From: Elusimicrobiaceae bacterium
Lineage (GTDB): Bacteria > Elusimicrobiota > Elusimicrobia > Elusimicrobiales > Elusimicrobiaceae
Direction: 5' to 3'
Length of the DNA: 43,486 nt
NCBI GenBank assembly: GCA_016281355.1
Contig: JAEEIL010000001.1
Location: 1 to 43,486, forward strand
Shown here: in pieces, positions 7,499-15,610 of the stretch
Layout of the letters: each line of letters begins with the position of its first letter
Position numbering within the stretch: the first letter of the stretch is position 1
Program-made: the position numbers and the translations under genes
The notes under the pieces: model-generated
Database searches by the model: none
Told to the model about the DNA's origin: nothing
What the model saw: only the letters and a program-made list of their open reading frames with translations

Positions 7499-9222
7499 TC
7501 TACGAACACAAATCCGGGTTGAACATCTAATTGAATATTATCTTCTATTGCTTGAAATAATTTCTCAGCTTTTTCAACACAATCCCCACGGGAAATACAA
7601 CCTCTAAATGTAGCAGAAGGGCTAAAATCAGACCACTGGACATCTCTGCGACAAAAAGGCTCCCCATGTAAGAACTGAAAGTTACTACTACCACCGTTTA
7701 CTTTTAAGGCATTTAAAGAGTCACAAGTATCTTTATGCTGATCCCTGCTATATACCATTTTACAAGATGAGGCATACTCTTCAGATATGTTATCCAATCT
7801 CTCACATTGTGATTTCATATCATCTACTATACTATTCCATTTATCTCTTAATTTAGCCGTTTTTTCCCCTAGGGTAACACCGAGAACGTTCTGTATCCTG
7901 CAAGATCCCGGGGCACCATTTTTCGCAACATTTTCTAAACCTTCAAAAGGTGTAACGCCAGCAGAAATGTCTGTTAATCTCTTTTTATGGCGTTCAAATG
8001 CTCGTCTGATTGATACAACCCTCTCCTCATAGCGTTGGCGGCCTTGCTCGCATTCCTTCATGTTTCGTTTTACTGTAAGAACAAGAGTTAACGGAGACAT
8101 TTCCGCCGGATCAAGCGTAGGAACTTTATCTTGTTTCTGATCTTTAGCAATTAAAACTTTATCTTGCGGTTCATCACCGTTAAAAGCAATTTCTGACAAA
8201 TGTTTTGAAGATTCTATATATTTCCTGCTGACAGAGGCATGGCTGTAAAAATAACTTGAAAACATATCTCTGCCTGTATTACCGAGAAAGTCAATCAAAT
8301 TTAAAGACGGTAAATCATCTTTGACATAATAACCCAGAGCACCGTCATAACCGCCAAAGTTACGCAAAGCGGCAAAGGTATCCGTAAAACTGCTATCCCC
8401 AATTAATTGTGAAATTACGCCTTCAGGTTTAACAACACTAAATTCCGGCCCGGAAACTATGGGCTTTACCATACGGCTGTTTTCCAAAGTTTGGACTTCC
8501 CCCTCATCTCCATCTGATTTATAAACTGATGAGGCAAAATCAGGCAACGGTTCGGGTTTTTGGGAAGCATTTACTTGCCCTTGTGCATTTTGACCGTCAC
8601 GGTCAAAACTGCCACGTACCTGACGGCGTTTGCTACCCATAACTTCATCCTGGTTTTGGGTTCTTGCTGTTGCTCTTTTATAACTGAAATCAGTAAAACC
8701 GTCATCTTCAAAATCAGTAAAAGAATCCCCTTTCGGCAAAGCACGTACGCCTTTTAAATCACCGTCAATTTCAGGAACGCTTACAGCGGTTTTATCCTGA
8801 TAAATACCGGCAATCTCTGCGGGGCGTTTATGGGTTCTTTCGTACTCATGATAATAAGTTACTTTTGCATTTATTAAACGATTAGCGCCTGCCTCTGCCG
8901 TATTAAAGCGGGATGTATAAAACACATCCGGTTCATATTCGGCTTGATATTTTTGGAAGGCACTTGCCATATTAGGTGTTTCTATGCCAAATGAATTTAA
9001 GGCTAAATCAATCAAAGTTAACTTCCTGGCGATATCTACTGATAAGCCATATCTGCCGGAGATATTTCTAAATAAAGGGATATAATAAACAGGTACCACT
9101 AAACTGATTAGCAAAACCAACAGGAACAAAAAGGACATCACCAAAAAAAATCTATTTTGGTTTTTTTGTTCTTTTTCCTGCTGTTGTGCAGATCTTACCT
9201 GATGTTTAATTTTTTGTGTCAT
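7495..9222 (-). CDS. Single-pass protein with Cys-rich C-terminal half, last gene of the six-gene unknown operon
   Basis: The 575-residue product has a charged N-terminus, one membrane helix (about 25-48) and a large, probably extracytoplasmic remainder. The middle (about 150-260) is polar and low in complexity. The C-terminal half holds about eight cysteines (for example MKEC, SSCKM, DTCDS, PFCRR, RGCIS, GDCVE), which suggests disulfides in an oxidising compartment. I recognise no family. AGAGG precedes the ATG, and the gene begins 27 bases after the coiled-coil gene at 9250-10005. The 3' end overlaps the TerC-family stop, with no intrinsic terminator visible between the convergent genes. 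Confidence 0.85.
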   Translation of the reverse strand: MTQKIKHQVRSAQQQEKEQKNQNRFFLVMSFLFLLVLLISLVVPVYYIPLFRNISGRYGLSVDIARKLTLIDLALNSFGIETPNMASAFQKYQAEYEPDVFYTSRFNTAEAGANRLINAKVTYYHEYERTHKRPAEIAGIYQDKTAVSVPEIDGDLKGVRALPKGDSFTDFEDDGFTDFSYKRATARTQNQDEVMGSKRRQVRGSFDRDGQNAQGQVNASQKPEPLPDFASSVYKSDGDEGEVQTLENSRMVKPIVSGPEFSVVKPEGVISQLIGDSSFTDTFAALRNFGGYDGALGYYVKDDLPSLNLIDFLGNTGRDMFSSYFYSHASVSRKYIESSKHLSEIAFNGDEPQDKVLIAKDQKQDKVPTLDPAEMSPLTLVLTVKRNMKECEQGRQRYEERVVSIRRAFERHKKRLTDISAGVTPFEGLENVAKNGAPGSCRIQNVLGVTLGEKTAKLRDKWNSIVDDMKSQCERLDNISEEYASSCKMVYSRDQHKDTCDSLNALKVNGGSSNFQFLHGEPFCRRDVQWSDFSPSATFRGCISRGDCVEKAEKLFQAIEDNIQLDVQPGFVFVD

Positions 9223-9249
9223 AAATCCTCTTTATTTTATGATAACAAA

Positions 9250-10005
9250 TTATTTCCTTAAAGTGTTTCTTTGTGTTTTTAAAGCCTCAACTTGTGCTTT
9301 AAGTTTGGCCGCTTTTGCTGCAGCTTCTTGCGCTGCTTTCATTTTAGCGGCACGTTCCTTTTCCGCTCTTTCTTGGGCAAGCCTGGCTTTATTTTCAGCA
9401 TCCCTTTGGGCTTGCTGTTGGGTATATTCGTTATTAAGGGATTGCCTTTCCCTCTCTTGGGCCAGACGCAATTGCTCTGCTTGCGCACGGGCTTTTTCCT
9501 TTTCTGCGGCTGCCGCTTCCGCACGGAGGCGTGCCTCTTTTGCCTGGACTTCCCTTAAGCGTGCATTATAAGCAGCAAGTTCAGAAGTATAATCAACACC
9601 TTGTGCCCCTGCCCTTAATTCCTGTTGTTTGGCAAGTTCTTGCTTCCTAAGTTGCTGGTTCAAAAGATCATTTTTTTGAACCGGCTTTGATATACCTTCA
9701 ATGCCAAGTTCTTTTAATCTCCTTTTCTTTTCAAGTTCCCTTTGCCTACGCGCTTCTTTAGCACGATATTCCTGCATCTGTGGGGAATTCACAACTGCAT
9801 CAACATTTGCCTGAACTTGCTTTTTGGTTTTTATATTATCTTTGACAATCAGAAAAATTGCAAATATTAAAAACAATGCCATTATAATGAACCAAGTAAT
9901 TTTAACAAGTTTGGCGAATTTGGAAAGTGCAGGCCTCCCTGCACTTTCCTGATTTGGAACTTGTTGAACTGTTTGCATTTTATTAAGGTTATTTAAATTC
10001 TGCAT
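9250..10005 (-). CDS. Single-pass membrane protein with long Ala/Glu/Arg coiled coil
   Basis: The 251-residue protein has a short N-terminal region and one helix (about 34-55). About 190 residues follow that are rich in Ala, Glu, Lys, Arg and Gln and almost certainly form long helices or a coiled coil (LREVQAKEARLRAEAAAAEK and similar). The look is that of TolA-like or periplasmic spacer proteins, but no conserved end domain is present. It contains no cysteine. The gene lies 14 bases after the downstream 550-residue paralogue gene and has GAGAGGG before the ATG. Function unknown. Low-complexity similarity to TolA should not be read as homology. Confidence 0.82.
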   Translation of the reverse strand: MQNLNNLNKMQTVQQVPNQESAGRPALSKFAKLVKITWFIIMALFLIFAIFLIVKDNIKTKKQVQANVDAVVNSPQMQEYRAKEARRQRELEKKRRLKELGIEGISKPVQKNDLLNQQLRKQELAKQQELRAGAQGVDYTSELAAYNARLREVQAKEARLRAEAAAAEKEKARAQAEQLRLAQERERQSLNNEYTQQQAQRDAENKARLAQERAEKERAAKMKAAQEAAAKAAKLKAQVEALKTQRNTLRK

Positions 10006-10019
10006 AGATTACCCTCTCA

Positions 10020-11672
10020 TCAAAAAGGCTTAAATCCTCCACCTAAAAATCCTCCTAAACCTTTCGTGGCAGCCTCTGAATTAATTAAAACTTCTCCTCC
10101 TGCAGCTGCACCACCGCCACCACCACTGCCTAATCCGCTTATCCAACTTGATATACTGGACCAAGGTAGCCAACATAAACCTAAAATTGCTGTTAAACCA
10201 CCGGCAATTAGACCAACTGTTGTAAGTTTTTCATCGATATCTATACCTTGATTAACCAAACCGAATCTTTCCTCATCACCCATCTGTTTTACCATGTCAA
10301 CTATACCGTTATCACCTGCCCACATCATACATGCTATGAAAACCAATGCTGCCGCGGATAATACACCTGCTGCAACCCATAACCACCATGCTGCCGGTGC
10401 CGCATAAGCTGCTTTTACTAAGAAATAAAGTGCTATAGCAGAAGCTAAAGTAACACCGATTAATATTCCTAGTTTTCTGTTAATATCATTTTGCAATGCT
10501 GCCATTTCTTCTTGCTGGCGTGCTGTTTCTTCCAATATTTGATTAACTTCATTTGCGGCAGCGGCTACCTCTGCAGCTACACCGTCCATGCTGGCACCAT
10601 CAAGCAAAGAATTTGCGACTTTACCTATGGTTGCCCCTTCCTCTATCGGGGAAACAATACCTTCCGGGTTACTACCGTCAAAGGCTGCTTCCGCTAAAGA
10701 TTTTTGACCTACGGCTTGCTGGCTGGCTAATGCTTTACCGGAATAAGCGGCCGCTAAATACATATCACCTGCTGCACCACGGCCTTTATCATTACCGCCT
10801 TTATAAGCCTGCCCCCTAAAACCTACATTAAAACCACCCATACCACCTGCACGGCCGAATTTAAAAGCTTCGCTGTTAGTATATTCAACACTGTTTTGCG
10901 GTAAAGCGCGGGTATTGCTATCACTGCCACCTATGCTACCACCGCTGAAAGAAGATGAACCTGCACCGCCACCGCTAGTACCACCGCCGTTTGCACCAAA
11001 AGATGAACCGCCGTTTGAAGATGCAAGTTTGTTTATTTGTGTTGAAGGCCTTACTTGATTTTTACCGCCTTTACCGTCTTTAGCACCTTTACCGGCTTTA
11101 CCACCTTTACCGGCTTTACCACCTTTACCGCCGGCGACATTACCTGCTGAGGCTGCAGCTGCTTGCATTTCCTGGAAAGCAGCCTCACCTTTAGCGGAAT
11201 TGTAAGCTAAAGCATCAGCTTCCGTCATACCTTCCACATCTTGTTCATAAGTAGAACCGAAAGGATTATAAGCATCACCATTGGCATAAGCACCGTTTGC
11301 ACCGGCACCATAAGCACCATCGGGGCCATAAACAAAACCTTCATCAGCGCGAACGCCTTCTGCATAAGCGCCATCTGAACTGAAAGCATCACCGGGTTCA
11401 GTTCCGTCAGATTTACCTTTTAAAAAGCGGGCACTGTAACCATCTTGCGTAGCTGCCATTTGCCTTTCAAGGTCACTGCGGCTAGCTGAATTACCACCCA
11501 TAAAATTATTATAAGCACTATCGCCAAAGCGGGATAAGGCCGCATCATTTGCGGCTTTTTGGTTATCGCCGCTGAAATTGTTTACAACACCTAAACCGAC
11601 CATAAGTGTTGCGCCAATCAACACGGCACCGGCCACTGTTTTAGTACCGAATTTAGATAACATGTTTTTCAT
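10020..11672 (-). CDS. Gly/Ala-rich four-helix membrane protein, paralogue 2 of the unknown operon
   Basis: The 550-residue product has an N-terminal helix (about 13-31) and a long soluble region. That region contains NGDAYNPFGST (131-141), a Gly-Lys low-complexity stretch (about 181-205) and a Gly/Ser linker. A conserved block with SNTRALPQ and EAFKFGRAGGMGGFNV (about 252-283) follows. A helical section leads to three more helices (about 401-419, 428-451, 485-502) and a Gly-rich end. The gene at 12092-13744 encodes a protein of exactly the same length, with the same motifs and helix positions. AGGAGG precedes the ATG. No known family recognised. Confidence 0.87.
   Translation of the reverse strand: MKNMLSKFGTKTVAGAVLIGATLMVGLGVVNNFSGDNQKAANDAALSRFGDSAYNNFMGGNSASRSDLERQMAATQDGYSARFLKGKSDGTEPGDAFSSDGAYAEGVRADEGFVYGPDGAYGAGANGAYANGDAYNPFGSTYEQDVEGMTEADALAYNSAKGEAAFQEMQAAAASAGNVAGGKGGKAGKGGKAGKGAKDGKGGKNQVRPSTQINKLASSNGGSSFGANGGGTSGGGAGSSSFSGGSIGGSDSNTRALPQNSVEYTNSEAFKFGRAGGMGGFNVGFRGQAYKGGNDKGRGAAGDMYLAAAYSGKALASQQAVGQKSLAEAAFDGSNPEGIVSPIEEGATIGKVANSLLDGASMDGVAAEVAAAANEVNQILEETARQQEEMAALQNDINRKLGILIGVTLASAIALYFLVKAAYAAPAAWWLWVAAGVLSAAALVFIACMMWAGDNGIVDMVKQMGDEERFGLVNQGIDIDEKLTTVGLIAGGLTAILGLCWLPWSSISSWISGLGSGGGGGAAAGGEVLINSEAATKGLGGFLGGGFKPF
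11063..11131. repeat. Short tandem repeat encoding the Gly-Lys stretch
   Basis: Near-identical units containing ACCTTTACCGGCTTTACC repeat here on the plus strand and encode GKGGKA-type repeats in the 10020-11672 gene. The array stays in frame. Such repeats can change length by slippage, so the linker may vary between strains. Confidence 0.7.
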
Positions 11673-11699
11673 AAGTCCTCCTGTTAATCTCTGTTAAAT

Positions 11700-12089
11700 T
11701 TATTTACCTTGATTTCTACCGGTTTGAGCCTGACGGTAAATTTCAAGCTTCTTTCTATAATCCATAGCTGCCTTAGTAGCCTTTTTAGAATCTTGCCTAG
11801 TTACACCGGATCCTTTAAATTGTGTTTCAAGATTCGCTAAATAAGCATCTTCTTCTTTTTGCCGTAAAGCACGGGCTGCTGCTAACTCTTTCTCTCTTAA
11901 AGCATTTCTTTGCTTTTCAATAGCTGCTATGCGTTTTGCTTTTGCACTTTCAATAAAATCACGGCTTGCTTTGGAAATGTGCCTATCTGCCGCTACTTGA
12001 AAAACTAAAATCAAAATCGTAAAAACACATAGTGCTATTGCAAAATAATCAGGCCCTTTTTCTTTCTTTAAGATTATATTATCATTCAT
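11700..12089 (-). CDS. Small single-pass protein with charged helical tail
   Basis: The 129-residue product has one membrane helix (about 14-34). It is followed by about 90 residues rich in Ala, Lys, Arg and Glu with heptad-like spacing (RIAAIEKQRNALREKELAAA). The design matches the 251-residue coiled-coil protein of the same operon on a smaller scale, so the two may be distant paralogues or partners. It starts two bases after the stop of the first 550-residue gene, with GAGGA upstream, so translation is likely coupled. No family recognised. Confidence 0.8.
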   Translation of the reverse strand: MNDNIILKKEKGPDYFAIALCVFTILILVFQVAADRHISKASRDFIESAKAKRIAAIEKQRNALREKELAAARALRQKEEDAYLANLETQFKGSGVTRQDSKKATKAAMDYRKKLEIYRQAQTGRNQGK

Positions 12090-12091
12090 AA

Positions 12092-13744
12092 TTATTTTTC
12101 CTCTTTTTCTTTAGCTGCTTTTCTATTTTTGCTTGAATTAATAGTGCCTGAAACAGCTTGCTTCATACGGCTAGCAGCCGCCGTAGTAGCAGTTCCCTGT
12201 AGCATTTTCACAAAACCGCTTGTAGCTGTTTTTGCTGCTTTCATACCTTGCCACCAAGCTATACCCAAAGCCGCGGGATATACACCACACATTAAGGTAT
12301 AGTAAATCCAATTTTGATTTGACATATTGGCTTTCTTTCGCAAATCCGCAAGTTCTGAAATGGTTTTGTAAATATTCATACCGTCGCCGTCATAATCAGC
12401 GCCAAAAATCGCAAATAAAGCCGCAGCCGTTATAAGGCCTGCAATAACATACTTAACCCAATGGTTAATTTTCATTGCTGCAGCAATTAAGAAACATGCT
12501 GCAACGGTAATTATACCGGCATTGATCATGTGATTCCAAACATTTCTTTGCAATCTGGCTTGTTTTTGCGCATCAGTTTCAACGGTTGTTTCAATTTTAT
12601 CTAAACCTAAATTTTTCTTGGTACGTTTAAAACCAAGTTTGTTACCGCTGATATCAATTGGGACATCACTGTTAAGAGTCATCCCCTCATCTATTTCTAC
12701 ACCACCGTCAAAGGCATTGGCTGCTTCCTGTGCACCTTGTGCAAGAGATTTTTCACCGTTTGTTTGTAAAGTAGCAACTGCTTTACTGGAAAGGGTATAA
12801 GCAGCTTGTAATTCTGATTTTGCACTGCCCCTGCCACCTTTTGTACCGTCAACTTCTCCACCACCTTTGGCGACATTAAAACCACCTTCATTACCGGCAC
12901 GGCCAAACCTAAAAGCATCAGCATTTGTTTGACCTGCATTTCCTTGCGGTATTGCACGGGTATTGCTATCTCTACCGCCTTTAGGGTTACCCCCCACCGG
13001 TACTGTACCAGTACCAATACCACCTGTTACTGAATTACCGCCTGCAACACCGCCACCTGCTACAGTGCCACCTTTTGCAGTTCCGAGTTTTGAACCGCCT
13101 TGTGAAGCCGTAAGTTTACCGACTTGCGTTGCTTGCCTGGATGATTTAGCACCTTTACCTTTTGAGCCGCTTGTTGCTGCCGCAGTAGCTTGTTGTGCTG
13201 CTTGAAATTGCCTTGCACCGGGGGCGGAACGTTGGCCCGGCTCTATCATTCCGCTTACGCCTTCTTCAAATGTAGAACCGAAAGGATCATAAACATCACC
13301 GTTACTGTAAGCACTGATTTCATTACCTTCGGCGTCATAAGAGGCGCCTTCTACGCCGGATCTTTGGGAATCAAGATAAGCGCGTGCCGCTTCAAAATTA
13401 GCCTGTTCTCTATCGGCATTGCTTCTTATTGTTCTTGAATCAACAAAACCATTTTGGGTACGGATTACACCCTTATTATTTTGAACTGCAGCGGGTAAAG
13501 TATCGTGGGTTTGTAAATCTAATCTCTCACCGTCAAAAGGATTAGTGTTTAAATTTAAACCTTCGCCGGTATAAATTGCACGACGTTCAGGGTTATAAGC
13601 AGGGGAATTATTATAAGCAGTATAAGTGTTATACCCAATAACTGCCGCAAAAACACCAAGGCCCAAACCCGTCATGACATTGGGTGATATTTTACCTTTG
13701 TTATTTAACAGAATATTTTTAAAAACTTTAATAATATTTTTCAT
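12092..13744 (-). CDS. Gly-rich four-helix membrane protein, paralogue 1 of the unknown operon
   Basis: The 550-residue product has an N-terminal helix (about 23-41) and an extracytoplasmic-type region with NGDVYDPFGSTFE (148-160). QVGKLTASQGGSKLG (207-221), a Gly linker, and SNTRAIPQ plus DAFRFGRAGNEGGFNV (259-291) follow. Three helices (about 407-424, 429-448, 479-497) precede a basic C-terminal tail that ends KAAKEKEEK, so N- and C-termini are both probably cytoplasmic. The motifs and layout match the 10020-11672 protein. GAGGAG precedes the ATG. No known domain was recognised. Confidence 0.87.
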   Translation of the reverse strand: MKNIIKVFKNILLNNKGKISPNVMTGLGLGVFAAVIGYNTYTAYNNSPAYNPERRAIYTGEGLNLNTNPFDGERLDLQTHDTLPAAVQNNKGVIRTQNGFVDSRTIRSNADREQANFEAARAYLDSQRSGVEGASYDAEGNEISAYSNGDVYDPFGSTFEEGVSGMIEPGQRSAPGARQFQAAQQATAAATSGSKGKGAKSSRQATQVGKLTASQGGSKLGTAKGGTVAGGGVAGGNSVTGGIGTGTVPVGGNPKGGRDSNTRAIPQGNAGQTNADAFRFGRAGNEGGFNVAKGGGEVDGTKGGRGSAKSELQAAYTLSSKAVATLQTNGEKSLAQGAQEAANAFDGGVEIDEGMTLNSDVPIDISGNKLGFKRTKKNLGLDKIETTVETDAQKQARLQRNVWNHMINAGIITVAACFLIAAAMKINHWVKYVIAGLITAAALFAIFGADYDGDGMNIYKTISELADLRKKANMSNQNWIYYTLMCGVYPAALGIAWWQGMKAAKTATSGFVKMLQGTATTAAASRMKQAVSGTINSSKNRKAAKEKEEK

Positions 13745-13760
13745 AAAATGCTCCTCATTA

Positions 13761-14957
13761 TTAACAACCTTTAACGCACTGCCATTCGCCTTCTTTGCCC
13801 ATCAACCAAGTTTTCTCACCGTCTTTAAAAACACCATTGCTAACAGAATCACCTTTCCAACCAGTCCAACAACCGCTTGTTACACAGTTAATGCCTGCAT
13901 CCAAAACTTTGTTAAATAAATTCATTCCAACACAACTCCAAACTAGATGGCCTTTGTTATCTAAACAGTTCTCATTTATATTATATTCATTCTCTTTCTT
14001 TTCTTTTTCCTTTTTCTCAGCTTCCTGTTTATTAACTTCATCACCGATGGAACGGGCTAAATCATTTTGTAGTTCTGAACTTACACCTAATGGTTCTTCA
14101 AGGCCAAGGTCTTGTTCGTCTTTCTCTAATCCTTCAGGTGTGACACCGTCTTGGAAGGCATTCATAGCCCCTACAGCGGCACTTTCTGCACTATCGGCAT
14201 TTGCACCTTTCATAGATTCCACACCGGCCCTATACAAATCTGCACTTCTACCTTTGACAAAAGCCATATCTTGTGCGGTTACATTATTAGTTACAGGAGT
14301 AGAATTAACTTGCCCGTTTTTATTACCACCTTCATTACGCCAAATTGAACCGGTAACGCTTGAACTACCGCCACCTGAACTAAAACCACCGCCCCTGCTG
14401 GCCAAACTGCCCGGAGTGGTTTTTTCATTTTGTTTACGTATAGACGCCTGTTTACCTGTAGTTTTATTATCTCTTTTATTTTTAATTCTTTTTGCTTCTT
14501 TATCAAAATCTTCTTTTGCTTGGCGTTTCCTTTGTATGCGGGATTCCCTGATACTTTGGGCTTCTTCGGCTTTTTCTTTTTCTTTGATTATTTCAGCATA
14601 CTCCGGATCCGGTGGAGGTGGAACACCTTCCGCTTTATCTTTGGCTTGGCGTTCCTCTTTATCTTCGGAAGAAAATAAAGAACCAAGGAGATCTGCATTA
14701 GATATGTTTGCATATTCCGGGTTATTACGTAAGAAATTGTCGGCATCGGCATCTGTACCGAACGGCAAGGCTGCAAGGTCTTGCTGCCTTTGCGAAGAAA
14801 ACTTACTATAATCAGGTTTATTTTCACCACCCATATTTGGTATAACGCTGATTAAAGTTAAAACCATAACCAACCCGCAACCAACCCAAGTATAGATTTG
14901 TTTTCTGTTATCACTTTGGTCTCTTCTTTGACCGCTACTTCTCATTATTATCGCCAT
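13761..14957 (-). CDS. First gene of the unknown operon: single-pass protein with Cys-rich end
   Basis: The 398-residue product has one N-terminal helix (about 22-40) and a charged helical section (about 97-165). A Gly/Ser block (LASRGGGFSSGGGSSS, about 185-200) is followed by DMAFVKGRSADLYRAG (230-245) and MNAFQDGVTPEG (265-276). These resemble the EAFKFGRAG and NAFDGG blocks of the two 550-residue proteins, so it is probably a divergent third paralogue. It lacks their C-terminal helices. Instead it ends in a domain with six cysteines (C331, C342, C358, C363, C394, C398). AAGGG lies 7 bases before the ATG. It is the promoter-proximal gene. Function unknown. Confidence 0.85.
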   Translation of the reverse strand: MAIIMRSSGQRRDQSDNRKQIYTWVGCGLVMVLTLISVIPNMGGENKPDYSKFSSQRQQDLAALPFGTDADADNFLRNNPEYANISNADLLGSLFSSEDKEERQAKDKAEGVPPPPDPEYAEIIKEKEKAEEAQSIRESRIQRKRQAKEDFDKEAKRIKNKRDNKTTGKQASIRKQNEKTTPGSLASRGGGFSSGGGSSSVTGSIWRNEGGNKNGQVNSTPVTNNVTAQDMAFVKGRSADLYRAGVESMKGANADSAESAAVGAMNAFQDGVTPEGLEKDEQDLGLEEPLGVSSELQNDLARSIGDEVNKQEAEKKEKEKKENEYNINENCLDNKGHLVWSCVGMNLFNKVLDAGINCVTSGCWTGWKGDSVSNGVFKDGEKTWLMGKEGEWQCVKGC

Positions 14958-15004
14958 ATAGATACCCTTTTATAAAATTTACTTAAAATTTTTTACCATA
15001 ATAC

Positions 15005-15063
15005 AAAAAAACTTTGCTCTTGCTGACCCGCCCCCCTACTTCAAGGGCGCTCACGCATAGAGC
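15005..15063 (-). promoter_or_regulatory. Structured leader with possible attenuator of the six-gene operon
   Basis: The predicted transcript start is near 15073, giving a leader of about 115 bases. Within it GCTCT (15059-15063, minus strand) can pair with AGAGC (15016-15020) around an inner C/G-rich hairpin. AAAG and a run of seven T (15005-15011) follow, the layout of an intrinsic terminator ahead of the first gene. The inner stem contains a mismatch, so strength is uncertain. Confidence 0.45.
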
Positions 15064-15079
15064 CAATACTTCTGCTAAT

Positions 15080-15108
15080 AGTATAGTGGTTTTTTTACAA
15101 TTTGTCAA
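15080..15108 (-). promoter_or_regulatory. Consensus sigma-70 promoter of the six-gene operon
   Basis: TTGACA and TATACT on the minus strand are separated by exactly 17 bases: a perfect -35 and a near-perfect -10. An inverted repeat (GGGGT at 15109-15113, ACCCC at 15126-15130) abuts the -35 and could be an operator. It is the strongest promoter in the window by inspection. Confidence 0.85.
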
Positions 15109-15138
15109 GGGGTAATTTTAATTAAACCCCAAAAATAG

Positions 15139-15144
15139 TAAAAT
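15139..15144 (+). promoter_or_regulatory. -10 box placed for a leaderless GtrA-like mRNA
   Basis: TAAAAT ends 7 bases before the ATG of the GtrA-like gene, which lacks a Shine-Dalgarno site. The -35 region is poor. Confidence 0.35.
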
Positions 15145-15151
15145 ATAGGTA

Positions 15152-15607
15152 ATGGAAAGTGTAAAAAATAAAGTTTTTGCGCCCGTTAAAACCGCCTATC
15201 AATTTATGATGTCTATCGTAGATAAAGTGGCGGAAAATATCGGCATAAGCAAATATTTTGCACGCTTTATGGTAAGCGGTGCGATAAATACTATCTTCGG
15301 TTATTTTGCTTTTGCGTTTTTTATTTTTATCGGCTGTGGGGATTTTACCGCCCCGCTATTTGCTAATATCGCAGGTACAATTTTTAACTTTAATACTATC
15401 GGCGGTATGGTGTTTGGCGATAGGTCAAAAAAATTATTTTGGCGTTTTTGTTTGGTTTATACAATAGTATACATCTTCCAAGTTGTAGGGCTTAAAATTT
15501 TTGCTGCATGTGGCGTGGAAAACCGATATTTATCAGGTTTTATTTTAACTTTCCCCGGCGCACTTTTATCTTATTATTTAAACAAAAAATTTGTTTTCAA
15601 GAAATAA
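15152..15607 (+). CDS. GtrA-like membrane protein
   Basis: The 151-residue product has four hydrophobic helices after an amphipathic N-terminus. It shows the GtrA pattern: FARFMVSGAINTIFGY at the first helix, a second helix with N and G positions, and a C-terminal LSYYLNKKFVFKK ending. GtrA-family proteins are small membrane proteins, proposed to flip lipid-linked sugars or support surface polysaccharide modification. There is no glycosyltransferase partner next to it. No Shine-Dalgarno site is visible. The gene converges on the MATE gene, with three bases between the stops. Confidence 0.88.
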   Translation: MESVKNKVFAPVKTAYQFMMSIVDKVAENIGISKYFARFMVSGAINTIFGYFAFAFFIFIGCGDFTAPLFANIAGTIFNFNTIGGMVFGDRSKKLFWRFCLVYTIVYIFQVVGLKIFAACGVENRYLSGFILTFPGALLSYYLNKKFVFKK

Positions 15608-15610
15608 AGT

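Noticed and set aside
9250-10005. Calling the coiled-coil protein TolA
   Set aside because: The likeness is limited to Ala/Glu/Lys-rich composition; no TolA C-terminal domain and no tolQ/R/B neighbours are present.
11063-11131. Possible CRISPR-like array
   Set aside because: The units are short, contiguous, without spacers, and in frame within a coding region encoding Gly-Lys repeats.
13795-14811. A 338-codon open frame on the plus strand opposite the first gene of the unknown operon
   Set aside because: It is low in complexity (Ser/Leu/Pro-rich), lacks a ribosome binding site, and is the antisense shadow of a gene with good start, motifs and operon fit.
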